Of a DNA stretch of 64,000 nt, positions 57,428-64,000 are shown piece after piece. Position 1 is the first letter of the stretch; the number at the start of each line of letters is the position of its first letter. Location of the stretch: contig NZ_JBGBPY010000001.1 of the NCBI RefSeq assembly GCF_041107455.1, positions 558,001 to 622,000 of the forward strand. Reading direction: 5' to 3'. The DNA comes from Rhodanobacter humi. GTDB lineage: Bacteria > Pseudomonadota > Gammaproteobacteria > Xanthomonadales > Rhodanobacteraceae. Below the pieces are notes generated by a model. It was given only the letters and a program-made list of their open reading frames with translations. It ran no database searches and was not told the origin of the DNA. The position numbers and the translations under genes were made by a program.

Positions 57428-57880
57428 TTACTTCTTCTCGCCGACCACGATCACCTTGACGCTGGTCTGCACGTCGGCGTGCAGGTGGATCGCCACCTCG
57501 AACTCGCCGGTGTTGCGCAGCGGGCCTTCGCCCAGGATCACTTCGCCCTTGTGGATGTCGTGACCGATCGCCTGCAGCGCCTCGGCGATGTCGCGCGGAC
57601 CCACCGAGCCGTACAGCTTGCCCTCGGGGCTGGCGTGCGCCTCGATCGTCACCGACACCTCGGCCAGCTTCGCCTGGCGGGCCTCGGCCTCGCTCAGCGA
57701 ACTCTTGGCGCGGGCTTCGTACTCGGCGCGGCGCTGCTCGAACGCAGCCAGGTTGGCGGCGTTCACGCGCACGGCCTTGCCCTGCGGGATCAGGAAGTTG
57801 CGGCCGTAACCCGGCTTCACGCTGACCTTGTCACCGAGGTCGCCGAGGTTGCGGACTTTCTGCAGAAGGATGAGTTCCAT
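57428..57880 (-). CDS. rplI: 50S ribosomal protein L9
   Basis: 150 aa. [19 protein letters not shown] and [11 protein letters not shown] are the L9 N-terminal domain; a long helix and a C-terminal domain follow. Last gene of the rpsF-rpsR-rplI operon. Normal length. Confidence 0.97.
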   Translation of the reverse strand: MELILLQKVRNLGDLGDKVSVKPGYGRNFLIPQGKAVRVNAANLAAFEQRRAEYEARAKSSLSEAEARQAKLAEVSVTIEAHASPEGKLYGSVGPRDIAEALQAIGHDIHKGEVILGEGPLRNTGEFEVAIHLHADVQTSVKVIVVGEKK

Positions 57881-57983
57881 GGGTATTCCTTTTCGTTAGC
57901 GCCGAAATGGCAGGCGCAGCCGTGGACGGGTGTCCGAAGGGTTCCGCTCCCCCACCCTTGCGGGCGAGGGAGCGAAGGCACGA

Positions 57984-58214
57984 TCAAACGTCGTGGTTGT
58001 CGGTGTACGGCAGCAGCGAGAGGAAGCGCGCGCGCTTGATCGCTGTCGCCAGCTGGCGCTGGTAGCGCGCCTTGGTGCCGGTGATGCGGCTGGGCACGAT
58101 CTTGCCGTTCTCGGTGACGTACTGGCGCAGGGTGTTGAGATCCTTGTAGTCGATCTCCTTCACCTTCTCCGCAGTGAAACGACAGAATTTGCGGCGGCGG
58201 AAAAACTTGGACAT
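57984..58214 (-). CDS. rpsR: 30S ribosomal protein S18
   Basis: 76 aa. [20 protein letters not shown] and [20 protein letters not shown] are S18. It follows rpsF by 14 bases. There is no priB gene between rpsF and rpsR, unlike enterobacteria. Confidence 0.97.
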   Translation of the reverse strand: MSKFFRRRKFCRFTAEKVKEIDYKDLNTLRQYVTENGKIVPSRITGTKARYQRQLATAIKRARFLSLLPYTDNHDV

Positions 58215-58228
58215 GGTCTGTGCTCCTC

Positions 58229-58645
58229 TCAGTCGTCGCTGTCGCGGTCGTTGCCACGGCTGTCGCCGTCGCCATCGCTGTCGTCGTCACGGCGGCGCGA
58301 CGAACGGGCGTCGTCCTTTTCCTTGCTCTTGAGGATGAAGGACGGCTCGGTGTCGGCGGCGTCACGCTTGATGACGAGGTGGCGCAGCACCGCGTCGTTG
58401 AAGCGGAAGCCCGACTCCAGCTCGTTCAGCGCGTTCTGGCCGACTTCGATGTTCAGCAGCACGTAGTGCGCCTTGGCCAGGTTGACGATCGGGTAGGCCA
58501 GCTGACGGCGACCCCAGTCTTCCAGACGGTGGATCTTGCCGCCGTCGGTCTCGATCAGCGCCTTGTAGCGCTCGATCATCGCCGGGACCTGCTCGCTCTG
58601 GTCAGGGTGGACCAGAAACACGACTTCGTAATGTCGCAGGGACAT
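58229..58645 (-). CDS. rpsF: 30S ribosomal protein S6
   Basis: 138 aa. [17 protein letters not shown]-type start (here [14 protein letters not shown]), [13 protein letters not shown] and HYVLLNIE are S6. The C-terminus is a long Asp/Arg/Ser tail ([17 protein letters not shown]), longer than in many species and probably disordered; E. coli S6 also has an acidic tail. First gene of the operon; the leader at 58646-58700 holds a GAGGCC-ATTTC-GGCCGC hairpin that may relate to S6:S18 autoregulation. Confidence 0.96.
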   Translation of the reverse strand: MSLRHYEVVFLVHPDQSEQVPAMIERYKALIETDGGKIHRLEDWGRRQLAYPIVNLAKAHYVLLNIEVGQNALNELESGFRFNDAVLRHLVIKRDAADTEPSFILKSKEKDDARSSRRRDDDSDGDGDSRGNDRDSDD

Positions 58646-58792
58646 CGTGGTTCGACTCCTTGTGGATGCGGCCGAAATGGCCTCGCAGCCTCCCGCCGGA
58701 TGCGGTGAGGCAAGTGTCCGTCACACCCCTTGCAGGGCGGACAGAAGCGGAATTGTACGCGAAGCGCGGAATGCCGCGCAAGTAACTGAATT

Positions 58793-58852
58793 TGAAGAGT
58801 GCGGCCATGGATGGCCGCCCATTTGACCTTCGCGCTCACGGACGAGCGCACG
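58793..58852 (+). repeat. Two-hairpin A-N-GGA repeat, single copy
   Basis: GCGGCC-ATGGAT-GGCCGC (58801-58818) and GCGCTC-ACGGAC-GAGCGC (58832-58849), joined by TTTGACCTTC. Same family as 54312-54500 and 50573-50632, in the same orientation. Between rpsF and the Fe-S carrier gene. Confidence 0.8.
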
Positions 58853-58869
58853 GGTACCGCACGCCGCTC

Positions 58870-59196
58870 TCAGCCCACCGTGAAACTCTCGCCACAGCCG
58901 CACTCGCCGGTGGCGTTGGGGTTGTGGAACACGAAGCTGGCGTTGAGGCCCTGGCGCTGGAAGTCGATCACGGTGCCGTCCACCAGCGGCAGGCTCTTGT
59001 CGTCCACCACCAGCGGCACGCCGTCGACGCTGACCAGCCGGTCGCCTTCGCCCACCGACTGGGCCAGATCCACCACGTAGCCGAAACCGGAGCAGCCGGT
59101 GCGCTTCACGCCGAAGCGCACGCCGGCAGCACCCGGCGTCTGCGCGAGAAACTGGTGCATGCGTTCGCTGGCGGCAGGAGTGATCGTGATGGTCAT
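58870..59196 (-). CDS. A-type iron-sulfur cluster carrier (IscA/SufA/ErpA family)
   Basis: 108 aa. The three ligand cysteines are in TGCSGFGY (Cys34) and GECGCGESF (Cys99, Cys101), with [12 protein letters not shown] as the family block. ECGCGESF is closer to IscA/SufA than to ErpA. It delivers Fe-S clusters to apo-proteins. ATG 59196 was chosen; it is divergent from asnS. The much longer minus-strand frame running to 61668 is not real. Confidence 0.9.
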   Translation of the reverse strand: MTITITPAASERMHQFLAQTPGAAGVRFGVKRTGCSGFGYVVDLAQSVGEGDRLVSVDGVPLVVDDKSLPLVDGTVIDFQRQGLNASFVFHNPNATGECGCGESFTVG

Positions 59197-59358
59197 GGCA
59201 GGCGGGTTTCGTGCAAAAGCGGGAATCGCGCACGCCGGAAAGGTCGCGACGCGGGCAAGGCCTACATTATCATGCCGGTTTGTCCACGCGCTCCACGGGA
59301 CGCGCGTTCCAGCGATCCATGCGCCCGAGATGCGGCGCACCCACGGGAGTTTCAATCC

Positions 59359-60774
<1,416 letters not shown>

Positions 60775-60783
60775 GTACTGCCC

Positions 60784-61656
60784 ATGACGCATCGGTTCCC
60801 CACCCTGGCCCTCGCCCTTGCCGCCACCCTGCTGCTGGCCGGCTGCCACACCGTGAAGGATCTGGTGCCGACGACCCTGGTGCCGCCGAACCTGCGCGCG
60901 CCGGAGAACACCGACGACCCGCTCAAGCAGGCACAGCAGCGCCTGCTCGATGCCACGCCGTGCTGCACCAGCTTCGCCGACTTCTCCTACCAGAACCTGC
61001 TGCCGTGGCAGCCGCAGCCGTTCACCCTGGGCAGCGGCAGCAGCGTGGCCAACCTCGCCGGCACGCACAGCTACTTCCTCGCGTTCCGCCTGCCCGAAGG
61101 CGCCAAGCTGCCCTACCGCGTGGCGTTCAAGTCCGAATTGAACGGCCGCTGGCTGAAGTCCAGCTACCTGTTCGCGCCCACCGTGGTGATGCTGGACAGC
61201 GGCTTCCAGCCGATCGGTTCCAGCGCCGACATCTCGCTGTGCGAACACATGGGCTGGAGCGACGCGGCCTCCGGCGCGTTCGGCAGCTACACCGTCGACA
61301 ATCCGCTGGCGCGCTACCTGCTGGTCTACAGCTCGGCGGCACAACAGACCGGCAAGACCTATTGGGAGCAGTCCCCCGCGGCGTTCAACAGCAAGGCCAC
61401 GCTGGACATGAACTCCAGCGGCAGCTTCAGCGTGCCGCACGGGCCGGACGGCACGATCTGGGTGGGCATGATGGACAACACCTACGCCAAGGCCGTGGAC
61501 AACGCGATCTGCAAGAAGCCGCAGGAAGGCGACGGTGTGCTGAACACCTTGCGCACCGCCCTGCCGCTGCCATGGAACAGCAACACCAGCAGCACCGGCC
61601 CGAACAGTACCGGCACCAGCGCCGGCGGCAGTACCACCAAGGCCAAGGGCAGCTGA
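60784..61656 (+). CDS. MalM-family lipoprotein
   Basis: 290 aa. Lipobox LAGC, then a beta-rich domain with ATPCCTSFADFSYQNL, LPYRVAFKSELNG, LFAPTVVMLDSGFQP and YLLVYSSAAQQTGK, the pattern of MalM (maltose operon periplasmic protein). Its tail is Ser/Thr/Gly-rich. No maltose genes are nearby, so its role here is open. It may be cotranscribed with asnS and the following small gene. Confidence 0.8.
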   Translation: MTHRFPTLALALAATLLLAGCHTVKDLVPTTLVPPNLRAPENTDDPLKQAQQRLLDATPCCTSFADFSYQNLLPWQPQPFTLGSGSSVANLAGTHSYFLAFRLPEGAKLPYRVAFKSELNGRWLKSSYLFAPTVVMLDSGFQPIGSSADISLCEHMGWSDAASGAFGSYTVDNPLARYLLVYSSAAQQTGKTYWEQSPAAFNSKATLDMNSSGSFSVPHGPDGTIWVGMMDNTYAKAVDNAICKKPQEGDGVLNTLRTALPLPWNSNTSSTGPNSTGTSAGGSTTKAKGS

Positions 61657-61657
61657 C

Positions 61658-61972
61658 GTGCTGGCCATCTACCTGGGCCTGCTGACCGCCGGCGTCGCCC
61701 TGTTCGTGCTCTCCTACGTGGCGCCGTTCCGGGTGGCCGCGCTGATGCGCCAGCGCCATCCGCAGCACTGGCAGGTGGTGACGGAGGGCACCGACGGCAA
61801 GCTCGGCGCGCTGCGCACCTGGATGCGCATGCAATACGTGCTGCGCTCGCCCGCCCTGCCCCTGCTGGACGACCGCGACATCAACCGCTGGCGCGGCATC
61901 TGGCGCTACAGCCAGTGGCTGGGCTGGCTGTGCTGGCTCGCCGCGCTGGCGATGCGCCTGCGCTGGGGCTGA
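61658..61972 (+). CDS. Small membrane protein, function unknown
   Basis: 104 aa from GTG 61658, one base after the preceding stop. Hydrophobic helices at the N-terminus (LAIYLGLLTAGVALFVLSYV) and C-terminus (YSQWLGWLCWLAALAMRL), with a basic middle. Not recognised. Very tight spacing suggests translational coupling to the MalM-like lipoprotein. Confidence 0.65.
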   Translation: MLAIYLGLLTAGVALFVLSYVAPFRVAALMRQRHPQHWQVVTEGTDGKLGALRTWMRMQYVLRSPALPLLDDRDINRWRGIWRYSQWLGWLCWLAALAMRLRWG

Positions 61973-62006
61973 TCCGCACCTTTCGAAACCCCACGGGAGC
62001 ACGCCC

Positions 62007-62795
62007 ATGCGACTGCAACTCGACGGCCGCCATGCCCTTGTCTGCGGCGCCTCGCAAGGCATCGGCCGCGCCAGTGCGATCGAACTGGCGCAACTCGGTG
62101 CCAGCGTCACCGTGCTGGCGCGCCGCGCCGAGGCACTGGAAGCGCTGGTCGCCGAACTGCCGCGCACGCACGCGGCGCAGCGCCACGACTGCCTCGCCGT
62201 GGACGTCGCCGACGCCGCCGCGCTGCGCGAGCATGCCGAGGCGCTGGTCGCCGCCGCACCGGTGCACATCCTTGTCAACAACAGCGGCGGTCCGCCGCCC
62301 GGCAGCGTGCTCGACGCCACGCCGGACGATTTCCTCGCCGCCTGGCGCCAGCACCTGCTGGCCAACCACACGCTGGCGCAGGTCGTGGTGCCGGACATGC
62401 GCGCGGCCGGCTGGGGCCGCATCGTCAACGTGATCTCCACCTCGGTGCGCGAGCCGATCCCCGGCATCGGCGTGTCCAACACCACGCGCGGCGCGGTGGC
62501 CAGCTGGGCCAAGACCCTGGCCGGCGAGCTGGCGCCGTTCGGCATCACCGTCAACAACGTGCTGCCCGGTGCCACCCGCACGCCGCGCATCGAGCAGATC
62601 GTCGCCGCGCGCGCGCAGAAGACCGGCAAGCCGCCGGCCGAGGTGCAGCAGGCAATGGAGGCCGAGGTGCCGATGCGCCGCTTCGCCGACCCTGCGGAAA
62701 TCGCCGCCGCGGTGGCCTTCCTCGCCTCGCCCGCCGCCAGCTACATCACCGGGGTCAGCCTGCCGGTGGATGGCGGGCGGCTGCGCTCCTTGTAA
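62007..62795 (+). CDS. Short-chain dehydrogenase/reductase with altered active site
   Basis: 262 aa. Cofactor motif GASQGIGRA and NNSGG (family NNAG) define a classical SDR; LPVDGGR is the C-terminal signature. The catalytic YxxxK is replaced: after SVREPIPGIG the sequence is VSNTTRGAV, with Ser and Arg where Tyr and Lys are expected. This occurs in a known SDR subfamily, whose activity is uncertain. GGGAG lies about nine bases upstream. The aldehyde dehydrogenase follows 57 bases later; the two may act in one catabolic pathway. Confidence 0.85.
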   Translation: MRLQLDGRHALVCGASQGIGRASAIELAQLGASVTVLARRAEALEALVAELPRTHAAQRHDCLAVDVADAAALREHAEALVAAAPVHILVNNSGGPPPGSVLDATPDDFLAAWRQHLLANHTLAQVVVPDMRAAGWGRIVNVISTSVREPIPGIGVSNTTRGAVASWAKTLAGELAPFGITVNNVLPGATRTPRIEQIVAARAQKTGKPPAEVQQAMEAEVPMRRFADPAEIAAAVAFLASPAASYITGVSLPVDGGRLRSL

Positions 62796-62852
62796 GCGGG
62801 CGTACGCTCGCGTCCGGTGCAATCGCGGGCCTCGCAGCGTAAGCTTGCGCGG

Positions 62853-64000
62853 ATGCCCATCACGCGCCTCGCCAACCTGATCGACGGCCGCCTCGTGCCG
62901 CCACGCGCCGATCACTGGCTTGATGTGTTCGAACCCGCTACCGGCGAAGTCTTCGCCGAATGCCCCAACTCGAATGCCGCCGACATCGCCGCCGCGACCG
63001 ATGCCGCGCAACGCGCCGCGCCGGGCTGGGCCGCCATGCCGGTCGAGCAGCGCGCGCGCCTGCTGCAGCGCCTCGCCGACCTGGTCGAAGCCCGGCTCGA
63101 CGCATTCGCCGCCTTGGAATCGCGCGACAGCGGCAAGCCGGTGGCGCTGGCACGCCGCGTGGACATCCCGCGTGCGGTGAGTAACCTGCGCTTCTTCGCT
63201 GCCGCCGTCACGGCGTGGGGCAGCGAGTCGCACGCGATGGCGCTGGGTCCATCGGATCAGGGCGCGATCAATTACACGCTGCGCCAGCCGCTGGGCGTGG
63301 TGGGCTGCATCAGCCCGTGGAACCTGCCGCTGTACCTGTTCACCTGGAAGATCGCGCCCGCGCTGGCCGCGGGCAACGCGGTGGTGGCCAAGCCCTCCGA
63401 GATCACGCCCTGCACCGCCGCCCTGCTCGGCGAACTGGCGATCGAGGCCGGTCTGCCGCCCGGCGTGCTGAACATCGTGCATGGCCGCGGGCCCACGGTG
63501 GGCCAGGCCATCGTCGAGCATTCCGCGGTGAAAGCGGTGTCCTTCACCGGCAGCACCGCCACCGGCGCGCACATCGCCGCGGCTGCCGCCGCGCAATTCA
63601 AGAAGGTGTCGCTGGAAATGGGCGGCAAGAACCCGGCGATCGTGTTCGCCGACGCCGACCTTTCCGACGAAAACCTCGACACCCTCGTGCGCTCGGGCTT
63701 CGCCAACCAGGGCGAGATCTGCCTGTGCGGTTCGCGCCTGCTGGTGCAGCGATCCATCTACGACGGCTTCCGCGAGCGTTATCTCGAGCGCGTGCGCGCA
63801 CTGCGCGTGGGCGACCCGAACGACGACGCCAGCGAGCTCGGCGCACTGGTCTCGAAAGCGCATCACGACAAGGTGCTGGCCTGCCTCGCACAGGCGCGTG
63901 CCGAAGGCGGCCGCGTGCTCTGCGGCGGCGAGGCGGTGATCGTGCCCGGTCGTTGCGAACGCGGCTGGTTCGTGGCGCCCACGGTGATCGATGGCCTGCC
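62853..64000 (+). CDS. Aldehyde dehydrogenase (2-aminomuconic semialdehyde type), cut by window end
   Basis: At least 382 residues; the 3' end is outside the window. VGCISPWNLPLYLFTWKIAP, the catalytic Glu in LEMGGKN and Cys in NQGEICLCGSR define the ALDH fold. FANQGEICLC is characteristic of 2-aminomuconic/2-hydroxymuconic semialdehyde dehydrogenases (ALDH8A1-like). These act in 3-hydroxyanthranilate and aromatic catabolism, which the upstream SDR could share. ATG 62853 is the first good start; no strong ribosome binding site. Confidence 0.88.
   Translation, partial: MPITRLANLIDGRLVPPRADHWLDVFEPATGEVFAECPNSNAADIAAATDAAQRAAPGWAAMPVEQRARLLQRLADLVEARLDAFAALESRDSGKPVALARRVDIPRAVSNLRFFAAAVTAWGSESHAMALGPSDQGAINYTLRQPLGVVGCISPWNLPLYLFTWKIAPALAAGNAVVAKPSEITPCTAALLGELAIEAGLPPGVLNIVHGRGPTVGQAIVEHSAVKAVSFTGSTATGAHIAAAAAAQFKKVSLEMGGKNPAIVFADADLSDENLDTLVRSGFANQGEICLCGSRLLVQRSIYDGFRERYLERVRALRVGDPNDDASELGALVSKAHHDKVLACLAQARAEGGRVLCGGEAVIVPGRCERGWFVAPTVIDGL

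Noticed and set aside
61881-63866. Minus-strand frame opposite the SDR and ALDH genes
   Set aside because: Shadow; plus strand has intact SDR and ALDH motifs.

Overview
The window is a high-GC gammaproteobacterial chromosome segment, most likely from the Xanthomonadales and probably Rhodanobacteraceae (a Dyella/Rhodanobacter-type genome). This is inferred from the protein sequences and from the gene order murJ-ribF-ileS-lspA-ispH next to a fimT-pilVWXY1E minor pilin operon, the rpsF-rpsR-rplI-dnaB-alr-radA run, an IcmF fused mutase, and many short palindromic repeats. No rRNA gene is present. One tRNA gene (Thr, CGT anticodon) was found.

Layout. 0-10 kb is an envelope and secretion region: a TPR lipoprotein, a small membrane protein, a secreted protein with a duplicated domain, a Tat-exported amidase, a large secreted heparinase-like polysaccharide lyase with a Pro-Ala linker and PPC domain, and a glutathione transferase. 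10-15.5 kb is a foreign-looking island: a HigBA toxin-antitoxin pair, an IS3 remnant, a topoisomerase-type zinc-ribbon remnant, and a low-GC two-gene operon. That operon encodes a giant SIR2-like/P-loop/TPR-like protein and a helical partner, and resembles STAND-type defence systems. 15.6-19.3 kb is icmF. 19.3-27.4 kb carries secreted/outer-membrane genes with a deletion-scar pseudogene, a MocR regulator, a TetR-hydrolase pair, an M48 lipoprotein peptidase, a MITE-like element and two small YXWXPG-type envelope proteins. 27.7-37.2 kb is recC-recB-recD. 37.2-44.3 kb, on the opposite strand, holds the type IV pilus minor pilin and PilY1 operon. 44.5-60.8 kb is housekeeping: tRNA-Thr, ispH, lspA, ileS, ribF, murJ, rpsT, radA, alr, dnaB, rplI, rpsR, rpsF, an A-type Fe-S carrier and asnS. 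60.8-64 kb has a MalM-like lipoprotein, a small membrane protein, an SDR with altered catalytic residues, and an aldehyde dehydrogenase cut by the window end.

Three things stand out. (1) A dispersed two-hairpin repeat (five copies, three in tandem upstream of radA) in which nine of ten six-base loops read A-N-G-G-A-Y on the + strand and the stems show compensatory changes. This is the shape of CsrA/RsmA binding sites. (2) Palindromic REP-type elements sit in frame inside four conserved genes (icmF, recC, recD, ileS), much as Rickettsia palindromic elements do. (3) The low-GC SIR2-like/STAND-like operon at 11.1-15.4 kb is a candidate defence system whose SIR2-like domain appears to lack the usual catalytic residues.

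Limits: all family calls come from reading motifs by eye. No database search, folding or codon-statistics calculation was run.
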